DNA of 64,000 bases from Wolbachia endosymbiont of Tyrophagus putrescentiae (GCA_030441635.1 JAUEMM010000005.1:1-64000), one strand, 5' to 3'. Counted from the first letter of the stretch, positions 47,209 to 58,084 are shown. Program-made: numbers and translations. The notes: generated from the letters alone by a model not told the origin.

Positions 47209-49239
47209 ATGCGTACAAATTTATTAACCTTTTTTGGTGCTTATGTACGTGATAATATACGTGATGAGAAACACAACTTAATATTGTGGTTCCCTGTACT
47301 CCAATGTGTAGGAATCCTAATCTATTTTTCGTTAAATTCCGAGCCAAGTCTTGCAGTTACTATGCTAATCGTTTTTTCGGGGCTCTATTTATTCTTCATT
47401 TCATATAAAAAATACACAATATTAAGCATTATGTTGGTTGCATTGCTGATGGGCTTTACAGCCAGCAAATTCAAAACAGTTTGGGTAGATACTAAAGTTC
47501 TTGATAAGGAGATATATTTAAAAAATATCACTGCAACGATAAAAGATGTCAACGACAAGGGCACGTACAAACAATTTTTGCTGTATGAAATAAAAGGTAC
47601 AAAATTCCAGCTAGATAACATAAGAATATCAGTTAGAACTCGGGTAGAACAAAATATTAAAATAGGTGATCATGTGAGATTATCAGCAAAGCTTTTTCCA
47701 CTAAAAACTGCCCCTTCAGAATATGCATATGACTTTGCAAGAATAGCATATTATCAAAGAATTAGTGCTACAGGCTTTGCAACAAGCAAGGTAACTTTAT
47801 ACAAAAAAACTAAAATCAAAAAGTTGCAAGAATATATAGAGTCTTTTCGTCAATATATTTATGAAAATCTACAATATAATATTAAGAGACCCAATGCAGA
47901 TATTGTTTCCGCATTACTGATTGGAAAAAAAGATGGTATTGATCAAAAAACAATGGATGCAATACGTAATTCAGGTATAGCTCATTTATTTGCGATATCT
48001 GGCTTGCATTTATCTTTTATTGCGGGTTTGTTTTTTATGACGTTTCGTAATCTATTTGCGGTGTCTGAAACCTTGACTCTTAAATATAACACTAAAAAAA
48101 TATCAGCATTTCTTACCATTCTGCCCACTACATTTTATTTATTGATTACAGGTGCACAAATCTCCGCTCAACGTGCTTATATCATGGTAATTTTAGTGCT
48201 GATTTCCGTAATGATAGAGAGAAAATACAGAGGTTTAATTGCGATAGCATTTGCTGCTTCGGTGATATTAATTATAGAGCCCGAATCAATTTTAAAGCCT
48301 GGCTTTCAGATGTCATTTTCTGCTGTACTGGCACTAATTTCCAGCTATCAGATTAATGCTAATAAGTTATTTAAGATAAAAATTCTCAGGTATTTTATAT
48401 CAATAATGATTAGTTCAATAATAGCCAGCCTAGCAACCGTGCCGTATACTATGTACAATTTTAATTACTTTTCAATCAGTGGCATTATTACGAATTTAGT
48501 TGCAATACCAGTTGTAACTTTAGTCATAATTCCTTTAGGGATAATTTATATTATATTTATACCATTAGGCATTGAGAAGCTAGTAGTACCGCTAATAGAA
48601 TATCCTATAGACGGTGTTTTGCAGGTAGTAAATGCAATTGCTGATCTAAAATATTTAGTAATTCCCATTCACACTTTTCCTGCTTTATCAATTATTGTGA
48701 TAACATTTGGACTATTATGGCTTTGCCTATGGGAGCAAAATTGGCGCTTCTTTGGAATCTTTTTTATTGCATCTGGTGTTTTTTTAGGGGTGATACACAA
48801 AACCCCTGATATTTTAGTAAATGCTGACAATATTGCTATTAAAGAAAATAATAATTTATTATATTCTCTCACCAGAAAAACTAGAAACTTTGTTGTCAAG
48901 ACATGGGCAAAGCAAAATGGGCAGAATGAAATTACAAGTCATACAAAATATAACAATAGAAATAAAAGATTAGAGTGTGGCAGTTATGGTTGTATATATA
49001 GCAAGGAAAATAGTGGGTTAGTGCTTCTAGCCTATCAGAATAAAGATATTGTAAAAAACTGTGATAGTGTTGATCTGATAATTCAGTTGAATAAATTTGA
49101 CTATTCAGTTTGTGATTCTAAAATTATTAATTATACTGACTTAAAAGCTTATGGTACACATTTAATTTGGTTGGGGTATGATAATATCAAAATTAAAAAG
49201 ACACGCTCCAATAGACCTTGGCATAAAAAGCTTGTATAA
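47209..49239 (+). CDS. comEC: ComEC/Rec2-family DNA uptake channel protein
   Basis: The 676-residue polytopic protein has an N-terminal DUF4131-like region with three early membrane segments and an OB-like part near 95-190. The competence domain starts around 220, with the family motif HLFAISGLHLSFIAG near 260-275 and AQISAQRAYIMV near 313. ComEC moves single-stranded DNA across the inner membrane. The C-terminal 100 residues are soluble and lack the beta-lactamase-fold domain of many homologues. The frame is open to 47053 through the tRNA, but ATG 47209 is the sensible start. Confidence 0.9.
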   Translation: MRTNLLTFFGAYVRDNIRDEKHNLILWFPVLQCVGILIYFSLNSEPSLAVTMLIVFSGLYLFFISYKKYTILSIMLVALLMGFTASKFKTVWVDTKVLDKEIYLKNITATIKDVNDKGTYKQFLLYEIKGTKFQLDNIRISVRTRVEQNIKIGDHVRLSAKLFPLKTAPSEYAYDFARIAYYQRISATGFATSKVTLYKKTKIKKLQEYIESFRQYIYENLQYNIKRPNADIVSALLIGKKDGIDQKTMDAIRNSGIAHLFAISGLHLSFIAGLFFMTFRNLFAVSETLTLKYNTKKISAFLTILPTTFYLLITGAQISAQRAYIMVILVLISVMIERKYRGLIAIAFAASVILIIEPESILKPGFQMSFSAVLALISSYQINANKLFKIKILRYFISIMISSIIASLATVPYTMYNFNYFSISGIITNLVAIPVVTLVIIPLGIIYIIFIPLGIEKLVVPLIEYPIDGVLQVVNAIADLKYLVIPIHTFPALSIIVITFGLLWLCLWEQNWRFFGIFFIASGVFLGVIHKTPDILVNADNIAIKENNNLLYSLTRKTRNFVVKTWAKQNGQNEITSHTKYNNRNKRLECGSYGCIYSKENSGLVLLAYQNKDIVKNCDSVDLIIQLNKFDYSVCDSKIINYTDLKAYGTHLIWLGYDNIKIKKTRSNRPWHKKLV

Positions 49240-49289
49240 TAGTAATAATTTAATATATAATAAATTAAGATTTAACATCTAGGTAAAAT

Positions 49290-51029
49290 ATGCTATCATC
49301 AAATAATACTAATACAATTCAGTTTAACCATAATTTTTTGGGTCTTAAAGATTTAACTGAAAAGCCTAGTGGAATCTTACGCTCTATAAGAAAGTATTCT
49401 GTAAACGGCACATTACCTGCTGCGTCTATTAGCTTATTAACAAATTTTGCTTTGGCTTCTATTGCTGCATTTATGATTACCACTGATGTTGGTATCGTAA
49501 ATATTTTATTTTTGCCAAATATAAAATTGCCTTTTTTTATTGTTTTTAGTGTTTTTGCAGGAATTTGTGCTGTCGCTTTTGCTCTACAGTATATGAATAC
49601 ACAAAAGGTGGATAAAGCAAGAATAGATGAAAAAATTAGAGGTGGACAGGATAAAATAAGTCAAATTGCTAGTGAAGCAGAGAAGATTGAGATTATTATT
49701 CCTGGCAGTAAGCATTCAATATTTGTTCCGATTTCTGGAACACAATTAGGATCATTAGAAGATATAAAGCAAGAGAACACAACTAAAGTTGTTTTGCTTA
49801 CTGCACCATATGCATTAAGTACATTGGTTGTAATGGGAGCATTGGTAAGTGCTGGCTTTGTTAATATTCAAAGTGGGGAAATATTTTTTGTTTTTTTTGT
49901 GCTAGCTATTAATGTTATTGGAGCATGTGTAACGTTAAACCAGCTGAAAAATAATGAAACAAATCATAAAAGTAACTCTATACAAAACCTTGGTGAATCG
50001 GATGCTATACCTTTTGCTAATATTTTTCTTCCGTTTTTTGGAAAAGGAGTTGTATTAGTAATGAAAGAAAGGTGTGTAAATAAGGCAAATGATCCGGTAT
50101 CAAAAGCGCTGAAGATTTTAAATAATTTCACGGACAAAATTTGTGATATACTTGACAGACAATTAACTCAGGTTAATACATCGTTAGATGGAAAACTTTT
50201 AGGCCCTATGAGTGAAAAAATTGATGAAACGCTTGAACACTTAAAGGGCATTAAAGAAGGTTTAGTAGGTAGTATAGATGGATTATGTAAAGAGGTTTCA
50301 GTTATTTTAAGTAATGCTAAAAAACTTACGGAAGAAGTGAATGGGTTAAATATTAAAGGTATTGCAGAAAAAGTGCACTCTACTCTAGATACCTTAAAAA
50401 AGAAAGTAGAAAACTTTGAAGTTAATAGGCTCATAGGTTACTTTAATAGTAATAAGCAAACTACTAGCAGTAACAGTGAACCAAAAGAATTTTTAGGTAT
50501 ACTAGGAAATTTAACAAAACAACTAGAAAAAGTAAAAGAAGAGGTAAAAGAAGAGATCATGATGTTAAAGGGAGAGTTGCAAAATCAATCTGAGAGTGGG
50601 TATAACTCTTCTTATGATGATAATAATGATGATGAAAATCTAAAAAAATTGAGAGTAAATAGAGATAATCTATCTAAGGAAAACGAAAAATTAAAGCTGG
50701 AAAAGCAAATAAAGATACTTGAAAAAGAGAATAAAGAATTAAAGGAGGGCCATGTTGAACAAAAAGAACAGGATGGATGGATCAAAGCAATCAACGGTGA
50801 AGCAAGTAAGTTTCTAGGTTATTTATTACAGTCTATTGAACTTCAAATAAAGAATACTCAGGCAGAAACTAAAACAACATTGGATGCATTTAACAGTCAA
50901 GTAATAATTCATTGGAAAGATGGTTCTCAAACAATTTGCGATCTTAACAAGAAAGTAGATCCCCAAACTAGATTTAACGATGTAACGGAAATTATTCCAA
51001 CATGGAAGGAAGTTACCGTGTTGGCTTAA
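49290..51029 (+). CDS. Unknown membrane protein with long coiled coils
   Basis: The 579-residue protein has two hydrophobic segments near 45-68 and 75-98, another pair near 168-190 and 197-216, and then a long region with heptad-like repeats (about 270-400 and 415-495, rich in Lys, Glu and Leu). The order resembles membrane-tethered filament or scaffold proteins, but I do not recognise the family. Its stop TAA is immediately followed by the rluD ATG with no gap, so the two are translated from one mRNA. Confidence 0.75.
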   Translation: MLSSNNTNTIQFNHNFLGLKDLTEKPSGILRSIRKYSVNGTLPAASISLLTNFALASIAAFMITTDVGIVNILFLPNIKLPFFIVFSVFAGICAVAFALQYMNTQKVDKARIDEKIRGGQDKISQIASEAEKIEIIIPGSKHSIFVPISGTQLGSLEDIKQENTTKVVLLTAPYALSTLVVMGALVSAGFVNIQSGEIFFVFFVLAINVIGACVTLNQLKNNETNHKSNSIQNLGESDAIPFANIFLPFFGKGVVLVMKERCVNKANDPVSKALKILNNFTDKICDILDRQLTQVNTSLDGKLLGPMSEKIDETLEHLKGIKEGLVGSIDGLCKEVSVILSNAKKLTEEVNGLNIKGIAEKVHSTLDTLKKKVENFEVNRLIGYFNSNKQTTSSNSEPKEFLGILGNLTKQLEKVKEEVKEEIMMLKGELQNQSESGYNSSYDDNNDDENLKKLRVNRDNLSKENEKLKLEKQIKILEKENKELKEGHVEQKEQDGWIKAINGEASKFLGYLLQSIELQIKNTQAETKTTLDAFNSQVIIHWKDGSQTICDLNKKVDPQTRFNDVTEIIPTWKEVTVLA

Positions 51030-51929
51030 ATGTCTATAAGGCTAGATAGCTACATAGCACAGAAATGTAATATATCGCGCAGTAAGGCTCAGAAACTGAT
51101 ACAGAACAAACAAGTAAAATTGTTTGGTGAGTCCGTAATTGATAATGATCATGTGGTGAAGCCGGATCAGGAGTATACAGTACATTTTATTCAGCCTGAA
51201 GTATCTACATCTATTGAGCCAAATCTTGATATAAAACTCAATATTGTCTATGAAGATGAAGATATAATAATTCTCAATAAGCAAAGTGGATTAACTGTAC
51301 ATCCTGGTGCAGGGACAAATAATGATACTCTTTTAAATGCAGTAGTAGCTTATCTTCCCCACAATAATCCATATATTGTACACCGCCTTGATAAAGACAC
51401 TAGCGGGCTGATGGTGGTTGCAAAAAATGAAAAATCTCATAGTTTTTTATCTGCATCGTTAGCAAAGCGCGAGATAAAGCGTGAATATTTGGCTGTAGTG
51501 TGGGGAACATTGTCCGTGCAGCAGGGAACAATAAAGACCAATATTGCTCCAAAACGCGGCAATAGAGAAATGATGTGCGTTACAAAAACTGTAGGCAAAT
51601 TAGCAGTCACTCATTACTCAGTACAAAAATCTATCAAGCGAGCAAGTTTAGTCAAATGTATTTTAGAAACTGGGAGAACACACCAAATTCGCTTGCACAT
51701 GAGTCATTTAGGTCATTCCATAGTTGGTGATCAAGTTTATGGCAAAAACAACAGTAAAAGTGTAAAATATGCTAAAGATTCTGATTTTATTTGTAATTTC
51801 AATAGGCAAGCTTTACATGCTTATAAATTGGGATTATATCATCCAATAAATAAGACATACATGGAATTTGAGTCTGACCTGCCACCGGATATGAAAACTC
51901 TGATTTGTGAATTTGAAAATATGTGTTAA
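51030..51929 (+). CDS. rluD: RluA-family 23S rRNA pseudouridine synthase
   Basis: The 299-residue protein has an N-terminal S4 RNA-binding domain (LDSYIAQKCNISRSKAQKLI) and the catalytic motif HRLDKDTSGLMVVAK at about 118-132 with Asp121. TGRTHQIRLHMSHLGHSIVGD near 214-234 also fits. RluD modifies helix 69 of 23S rRNA; RluC is a less likely alternative. It starts directly at the stop of the upstream gene. Confidence 0.92.
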   Translation: MSIRLDSYIAQKCNISRSKAQKLIQNKQVKLFGESVIDNDHVVKPDQEYTVHFIQPEVSTSIEPNLDIKLNIVYEDEDIIILNKQSGLTVHPGAGTNNDTLLNAVVAYLPHNNPYIVHRLDKDTSGLMVVAKNEKSHSFLSASLAKREIKREYLAVVWGTLSVQQGTIKTNIAPKRGNREMMCVTKTVGKLAVTHYSVQKSIKRASLVKCILETGRTHQIRLHMSHLGHSIVGDQVYGKNNSKSVKYAKDSDFICNFNRQALHAYKLGLYHPINKTYMEFESDLPPDMKTLICEFENMC

Positions 51930-52016
51930 TTGTAAAATTTTATATTTTTTAAATAAAATTTCTTAACCTCTTGAATATTCCACAGTATTATATTCAATAA
52001 TGTAATATTTAGGCCT

Positions 52017-53012
52017 ATGCTCAATTTAGCTATTGAAACAAGTTGTGATGAAACTGCTGTAGCAATTGTAAGCAGTGATAAGCAAGTTCTTGCTCATGAA
52101 ATTCTTTCCCAAACAGAACATAAAATGCGTGGTGGTGTGATACCTGAGTTAGCTTCACGTGCACATATGAATCATTTAAGTGGTTTAGTTAAAAGTGCTA
52201 TGGAAAAATCTGGTCTTACTTTCAGTGATTTAGATGCAATCGCAGCAACCTCAGGACCTGGTCTTATAGGAGGGCTAATAGTCGGCACAATGATGGCCAA
52301 AGCGATTGCTCATGCAACAAAGAAACCGTTTATTGCTGTGAACCACTTGGAAGCACATATTTTGGTAATTAGATTAATACATGAAGTAAAGTTTCCTTTT
52401 TTGACCTTATTGATATCTGGTGGGCATTGTCAATTTTTGATAGCACAAGATGTAGGCAAATATATCAAGCTTGGAGAGACACTTGATGATTCAGTGGGAG
52501 AAGCATTTGATAAAGTTGCTAAAATGTTGGGTATGGATTATCCGGGAGGACCGTTAATAGAAAAACTTGCTGAAAAAGGAGATGGGACGAGGTTTAAATT
52601 TCCAAGAGCGATGATAAAACGCTCTGGATGTGATTTTTCGTTTTCTGGAATTAAAACTTCAGTTAAAAATTTGTTACAGAAGCTTGATATGAATGAGCAA
52701 GATATGTGTGATATATGTGCTTCATTTCAGGAGTGTATTAGTGATATAATATTACATAAGGTAAATAATGCGATTGCGATGGCAGAGTCCCTCGATATCA
52801 AAGTACATAACTTTATTGTCACTGGAGGAGTTGCAGCAAATAAATTTTTGAGAGGAAGGTTGGAGAAATATATAGACCTAAATGTATTTTTTCCTCCTCA
52901 TCATCTGTGTACAGACAACGCAATTATGGTAGGATGGGCAGGTATTGAGAGATTACAGAGAAATTATACGGACTCACTTGACTTTTCACCAAGGTCGAGG
53001 TGGGATTTGTAA
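52017..53012 (+). CDS. tsaD: tRNA t6A37 threonylcarbamoyltransferase TsaD
   Basis: TsaD transfers the threonylcarbamoyl group to A37 of ANN-decoding tRNAs. The 331-residue protein has IETSCDETAVAI near 6-17, metal ligands in HLEAH (110-114), LISGGHCQF near 133 and the glycine-rich TGGVAANKFLRGR near 269-281. It is complete and of usual length. Confidence 0.97.
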   Translation: MLNLAIETSCDETAVAIVSSDKQVLAHEILSQTEHKMRGGVIPELASRAHMNHLSGLVKSAMEKSGLTFSDLDAIAATSGPGLIGGLIVGTMMAKAIAHATKKPFIAVNHLEAHILVIRLIHEVKFPFLTLLISGGHCQFLIAQDVGKYIKLGETLDDSVGEAFDKVAKMLGMDYPGGPLIEKLAEKGDGTRFKFPRAMIKRSGCDFSFSGIKTSVKNLLQKLDMNEQDMCDICASFQECISDIILHKVNNAIAMAESLDIKVHNFIVTGGVAANKFLRGRLEKYIDLNVFFPPHHLCTDNAIMVGWAGIERLQRNYTDSLDFSPRSRWDL

Positions 53013-53143
53013 TTTTGCCACTTACTTTAATTTTGGTAGAAACTTCTTGAGTTTGCGCTCTTAATAACCTAGAATACCTTTGTCTTTTTAGGAAGTACTA
53101 CATTTTTATGGCTATTCGCTATTTAAAATCAGGATGTATGTAG

Positions 53144-53804
53144 ATGTTTATAGTATATAGAAAAACAGTAATTTACTTTTCCGTTTTTTTTGTTTTTATG
53201 CCAGAAAGCAACTTATGTGTGATATTAGATCCACATCTTGAGATTATTGTGTTTGCAGCCAACACTGTTTCCATTTTTGATATTAGAGAGATAATAAAAA
53301 AAAGCCAGCTTAATCATAAGAAAGAAAGAATATTTCAAGTATTTATTGAATACTGTTGCATGTATTTATCTTGGAAGAAAGTATAAATTATCCGTTGTAA
53401 AATCTGACTTGGATTGTGTGAAACTTTGTCATGGAACAGTTCATATATATAGCAAAAGTAATACAACAGCAAAGACCGTGATAGAAAATTGGTATAAGCG
53501 GCGTGCACAGTTAAAATTTAAAGAAAGACTGAACGAATGTTTATTGCATTTAACAGCAATAAAGAAAATGAAGGTTCCTAGCATCATTATTAAGTTTAGT
53601 TTATCAAAAAATAAGATTTTTCACTATGATGATACGTACTGCACGCTGCTATTGAACGTTGACCTTATCAAAGCACCAATTTTCTTTATTGATTACGTGA
53701 TATATTACTCAATATTTCGCTTCATACTGAAAAACAAATGTATCAGCTTTAACTTTATTGGCATGTTGCCAGAGAATGTAAAGAAAAATATGTCAATTTT
53801 TTAA
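53144..53804 (+). pseudogene. Broken YgjP/DUF45-type metallopeptidase
   Basis: Two overlapping frames together resemble a YgjP-type (M48-like) peptidase. The first (53144 to about 53345) reads YRKTVIYFS...CVILDPHLEIIVFAANTVS. The second (from about 53346 to 53804) continues YLGRKYKLSVVKSDLD...WYKRRAQLKFKERL and LNVDLIKAPIFFIDYVIYY. A shift of +1 is needed to join them. Where family members have the zinc-binding HExxH after DYVxxH, this copy has YYSIFRFIL, so catalysis is lost as well. It is a decayed gene, not two genes. Confidence 0.75.
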
Positions 53805-53972
53805 TCCTATATTGTAAGATTTTGGCATAATAATTTTTATATAGTAGCCACAAGTTTTGAGCGAAATTATGAGTATATTAAAGATCATGTCTCTACAAAA
53901 TCGACTGCCATTAAGCAAGTAGCTATTTTTTCCTGCTTCATTAAAATATATACTACGGTAATTATTGAAAAT

Positions 53973-54557
53973 ATGTGGCGTTTTTTTTTGCTGTGTATCA
54001 CAGTTGTGGGTTGTGGTTTACAAAAACCAGCACTTGTATTGCTAAAAGGTGAAGAATTTTATGGCAGGCGAGATCTAGAAAATATACAGGAGTATCGTTT
54101 AATCAAGAATGACGTTGTTGTAAAGGATAAAAATAAAAAGATCACTATCAAGATATACAAAAACACGCAGAATTCTGAGCATAAGTTCATAATGCCAATA
54201 AGGGGTGAGGTTGTATCGAAATTCAAATCCAAAACTGCAGATGAAGTGTGTAAAGACGGCATAAAAATTATTTCCTACAATGGAAGTAATGTATTAGCTT
54301 CTGCGCATGGAAAAGTAATATACGTCGGTAAAGGAGTGAGATGGTACGGCAATCTAATCGTGATGGAACATGAAGATAGCTACATTACTGCGTATTCATA
54401 CTTAAAAGACATAGATGTTGGAATTGGTGATGAAGTACATCAAGGGCAGGTGATAGGATCTGCTGGTAAATCAAGCACTCAGGACAGAAATCCGCAGATA
54501 TGTTTTACTATGCGCAATAATGGCAAGGCAGTTGACCCATTGCTGCATATGAATTAA
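53973..54557 (+). CDS. NlpD-like lipoprotein with degenerate LytM domain
   Basis: The 194-residue protein has a short hydrophobic leader with a lipobox VVGC (Cys14), so it should be lipid-anchored. The C-terminal 110 residues form an M23/LytM domain: [35 protein letters not shown] and [14 protein letters not shown]. The metal ligands (HxxxD and HxH) are replaced: ICFTMR stands where catalytic members have LHFEIR. This is the pattern of NlpD/EnvC, which activate amidases without cleaving wall themselves. It agrees with the other wall genes here. The amidase partner is not in the window. Confidence 0.8.
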   Translation: MWRFFLLCITVVGCGLQKPALVLLKGEEFYGRRDLENIQEYRLIKNDVVVKDKNKKITIKIYKNTQNSEHKFIMPIRGEVVSKFKSKTADEVCKDGIKIISYNGSNVLASAHGKVIYVGKGVRWYGNLIVMEHEDSYITAYSYLKDIDVGIGDEVHQGQVIGSAGKSSTQDRNPQICFTMRNNGKAVDPLLHMN

Positions 54558-54585
54558 ACTACCATTCTGGGTTGCAGTACTTAAT

Positions 54586-57027
54586 ATGAAATACGACTTT
54601 AAAAGCATTGAAAAGTTTTATCAGGATAAATGGAATTTTTCTGTCTGCATGGGTGATGAAAAAAAGTGTTATGTTTTGGAAATGTTTCCATATCCGTCTG
54701 GCAAAATCCATATGGGACATCTACGGAATTATGTAATAGGAGATGTAATAGCACGTTACAAGAGAGCTAATGGATTTGATGTTCTTCATCCTATGGGATG
54801 GGATGCATTTGGGTTGCCGGCTGAAAATGCAGCCAGAGATAACAATATTAATCCAGCAGTGTGGACAAAAGAAAATATAGATAACATGCGGGCACAATTA
54901 AAATCCATAGGCCTTTCATACAATTGGGACCGGGAACTGTCTACTTGTGACCATGAGTATTATAAACATGAGCAAAAATTTTTTTTAGACTTCTTAAAAC
55001 ATAGGCTTGCCTATAGGAAAGAATCGTGGGTAAATTGGGATCCGGTTGATCAAACAGTGTTAGCGAATGAGCAGGTTATTGATGGTAAAGGATGGAGATC
55101 AGGGGTAGCAGTAGAGAAACGAAAATTATTTCAGTGGTTTCTGAAGATTACTGATTTTGCAGATGATTTGCTGGAAGATCTGAAGAGCTTAAAAAGCTGG
55201 CCAGAAAAAGTTAAAGTAATGCAAGAACGCTGGATAGGCAAATCTGAAGGAGTAGCTTTAGAATTTGATGTAGTTGGTTTAGATAAAAAACTAAAAGTTT
55301 TTACGACCTATCCTCACACTTTATTTGGTGCATCATTTTGCGCAGTTGCACCAGAGCATCCAATAGTAAAAGATATTGCAAGTAAAGAGACAAGTAGTTT
55401 CATAAAAATTAGTAATGAAAATGATGAGAAAGTAGGAGTTTATACTGGAGTAAATGTAAAACATCCATTTCTTGATAAGGAATTGCCACTTTATATGGCA
55501 AATTTTGTGCTGATGGAATATGGAGAAGGTGCAATTTTTGGTTGCCCTGCACACGATCAGCGTGATTTTGAATTTGCACAGAAGTACGAATTACCAATTA
55601 TCCAGGTAGTTTCTTCAAGTGGTGCACAGGAAAAGCTAGAAGAAGCTTATACTGGTGATGGAATAATGATCAACTCTGAGTTTCTCAATGGGTTGACAGT
55701 CAGTGAAGCCAAGGAGGTGATAGTAAAGAAACTAGAAGAGATAGACATTGGTAGAAAAACTATAAATTATCGTCTCCATGATTGGGGAATCTCAAGACAG
55801 CGTTACTGGGGATGTCCGATACCGATCATATACTGTGGAAGTTGTGGTGTTGTGCCAGTTCCAGAAAAGGACCTTCCGGTAATTCTGCCAGCAGATGTAA
55901 ACTTTAGCACTGGTGGAAATCCTCTCGATAAACACCCAACTTGGAAAGTCGTAGATTGTCCTCAATGTGGAAAACAAGCTGAGCGTGAAACTGATACATT
56001 TGATACTTTTTTTGAGTCTTCTTGGTACTTTGCTGCATTTTGTAGCCAAGATAGGTCAGTGGACCAAAATGCTTGCAACCATTTTATGCCTGTTGATTAT
56101 TACATAGGAGGAGTAGAACACGCGATTTTGCATTTACTTTACTCTCGCTTTTTTTGCCGTGCTTTAACAAAGTGTGGTTATTTTAATATCAAAGAGCCTT
56201 TTTCTACATTGATTACCCAAGGGATGGTGTGCCAGGTTACTTATAAGGATGAGAATGGTAAGTGGTTATTTCCTGAAGAGGCAAAAGAGCTGATAGCACA
56301 AGGTGCAAGTGTGCAAACAGGAAAAGTGGAAAAGATGAGTAAATCAAAGAAAAATGTTGTTGATCCAACCTTTATTATAGAAAAGTATGGAGCAGATACT
56401 GCACGTTTATTTGTTCTCTCTGATACTCCTCCAGAGAAAGATATGGAATGGTCGGACAGTGGAGTGGAAGGATGCTCACGCTATATAAATAAGCTATTGC
56501 GCATGGCGAAGCCTATAGATATGAGCTATGACAATAGTAATCTTACAGGTAAACTTTTAGAATATAGGAAAAGGATGCACAAACTTTTGTATGGTTTAAC
56601 TAATGATTTAGAGAATTGCCGATTAAACTGCGCAGTAGCAAAATTCCGTGAGCTGACAAATCTGATAACTGAAATAGATCCTAAAACTGGGCGGTCTCTG
56701 ATTGATGAAGGTATGCACATACTCATTAGGGTTATAGAGCCATTCATACCACACTTAGCTGAATTTTTATGGAAGGAAATAGGAGGTGAGGGGATGTTGT
56801 ACTTACAGCCTTGGCCACGAGTTGATGAGAAGCTAGTGATTGATCAAACGGTAACAGTAGCTGTGCAGGTTAATGGAAAGTTGCGTGCTACAATTAATGT
56901 AGCAGTTGATTTGCCAGAAGAAGAATTGAAAAAAATTGCAATAGATGCAGTTTCAAGTAAAATTAGTAAAGATAAAATTCGTTCTATATATGCGGTGCCA
57001 AATAGGGTAGTCAACATAGTAATATAG
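54586..57027 (+). CDS. leuS: Leucyl-tRNA synthetase
   Basis: LeuRS charges tRNA-Leu and edits mischarged products. The 813-residue protein has the HIGH motif HMGH at 42-45 ([16 protein letters not shown]), the CP1 editing domain near 220-400, a zinc-binding CGSCG...CPQCGK pair near 425-465, and KMSKS at 583-587. Everything needed appears intact. Confidence 0.97.
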   Translation: MKYDFKSIEKFYQDKWNFSVCMGDEKKCYVLEMFPYPSGKIHMGHLRNYVIGDVIARYKRANGFDVLHPMGWDAFGLPAENAARDNNINPAVWTKENIDNMRAQLKSIGLSYNWDRELSTCDHEYYKHEQKFFLDFLKHRLAYRKESWVNWDPVDQTVLANEQVIDGKGWRSGVAVEKRKLFQWFLKITDFADDLLEDLKSLKSWPEKVKVMQERWIGKSEGVALEFDVVGLDKKLKVFTTYPHTLFGASFCAVAPEHPIVKDIASKETSSFIKISNENDEKVGVYTGVNVKHPFLDKELPLYMANFVLMEYGEGAIFGCPAHDQRDFEFAQKYELPIIQVVSSSGAQEKLEEAYTGDGIMINSEFLNGLTVSEAKEVIVKKLEEIDIGRKTINYRLHDWGISRQRYWGCPIPIIYCGSCGVVPVPEKDLPVILPADVNFSTGGNPLDKHPTWKVVDCPQCGKQAERETDTFDTFFESSWYFAAFCSQDRSVDQNACNHFMPVDYYIGGVEHAILHLLYSRFFCRALTKCGYFNIKEPFSTLITQGMVCQVTYKDENGKWLFPEEAKELIAQGASVQTGKVEKMSKSKKNVVDPTFIIEKYGADTARLFVLSDTPPEKDMEWSDSGVEGCSRYINKLLRMAKPIDMSYDNSNLTGKLLEYRKRMHKLLYGLTNDLENCRLNCAVAKFRELTNLITEIDPKTGRSLIDEGMHILIRVIEPFIPHLAEFLWKEIGGEGMLYLQPWPRVDEKLVIDQTVTVAVQVNGKLRATINVAVDLPEEELKKIAIDAVSSKISKDKIRSIYAVPNRVVNIVI

Positions 57028-57043
57028 TGTCTACTACTATTTC

Positions 57044-57919
57044 TCAATCAACATCGGTCAATAAATCATGAGCTTGTTTTAGTATTTCAATGGAAGGCAA
57101 ATCCTCTGCACTGAGTGGTAGTCTAACAGTTTTATGATCTATAAGGCCAATATCGCATAAAAGAGCTTTAACTGGTATCGGATTACTTGCTGTAAAGAGA
57201 GATTTGCAGGCTTTCCACCAGGAGTCTATTGGCAATTTTTCACCTTGTAAACATTTTTGAACATATTTACGAGTTATGTGCGGCCAGCAATTAGAAGCAA
57301 CAGAAACCAAACCTGTTGCACCCATGGCGGCTGTAGCCTGTATCATGTTATCGTCTCCACAAAATACTTCAATGTTTGGAGCTATGGACTTATATTCAAC
57401 TAAAGTTTCAACAGTGCCACTTGAGTCTTTAATAGCCCAGAATTTTTCGTGATTGAATAGATTACGTACAGTTTCTGGATAAAGGCTTGTTCCTGCCCTT
57501 GATGGAATATTGTAAAGCATGGCTGGCACATGAGCTTTTTCAAGCAGTTTTTCAAACCACATGGTCTGCCCAATTATTCCAGGCTTTGTGTAAATGGGTG
57601 TAGTGATAAGATAGCCATGTATAGGCATATCTTTGCAAAAGTCAAGCCATTCTAGTGCCTCATGTAAATTAACTCCCGGCACGCCAACTATGATTTTTAT
57701 GTTCAACTTGAGTTGACATACAAACTCAACCAATGTGCGTTTTTCAGTATTAGTAAGTGATAAACTCTCACCTGTACTGCCAAGCAATACTATTCCATTT
57801 TCAGAATCAGCTTGTGCTATAAGTAAACGGTGCAAGCTTTCATAATCTATGTCGTCTCCATTCCAATTAAATGGAGTCACACAGGCAGTCCATAAGAAGT
57901 TAGAAAGCATATTCTTCAA
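57044..57919 (-). CDS. dapA: 4-hydroxy-tetrahydrodipicolinate synthase
   Basis: DapA condenses pyruvate with aspartate semialdehyde at the head of the DAP/lysine pathway. The 291-residue TIM-barrel protein has GSTGESLSL near 48-56, Tyr136 in LYNIPSRAG and the Schiff-base Lys164 in AIKDSSGTV. It is convergent with leuS after 16 bases. With dapB it would supply meso-DAP for lipid II. Confidence 0.96.
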   Translation of the reverse strand: MKNMLSNFLWTACVTPFNWNGDDIDYESLHRLLIAQADSENGIVLLGSTGESLSLTNTEKRTLVEFVCQLKLNIKIIVGVPGVNLHEALEWLDFCKDMPIHGYLITTPIYTKPGIIGQTMWFEKLLEKAHVPAMLYNIPSRAGTSLYPETVRNLFNHEKFWAIKDSSGTVETLVEYKSIAPNIEVFCGDDNMIQATAAMGATGLVSVASNCWPHITRKYVQKCLQGEKLPIDSWWKACKSLFTASNPIPVKALLCDIGLIDHKTVRLPLSAEDLPSIEILKQAHDLLTDVD

Positions 57920-58026
57920 TATTCTAATTTAAAATAAGCACCTTAACAATAACAGGCAAGTGTTTTATATGCTAATAAATATGTTATATCAAAAAATCAA
58001 ACCCCACGTTTTTTAAACTTTGCCCC

Positions 58027-58057
58027 CTTGAAATACAATTTACAATTATTATATAAG
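58027..58057 (+). promoter_or_regulatory. Sigma-32-type heat-shock promoter of groES-groEL
   Basis: CTTGAAA starts at 58027; counted from CTTG, 17 bases separate it from ATTATATAAG (58048-58057). Against the alphaproteobacterial consensus CTTG-N17-18-CYTATWTNNG only the first C differs. The element lies about 28 bases before the groES ATG, leaving space for a leader with GAGGAG as Shine-Dalgarno. Confidence 0.75.
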
Positions 58058-58084
58058 CTTATAGATTAGTTTGAGGAGAAACAA

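Noticed and set aside
51935..51961. Terminator after rluD
   Set aside because: The inverted repeat is made only of A-T pairs in AT-rich DNA and is weak; it could be chance.
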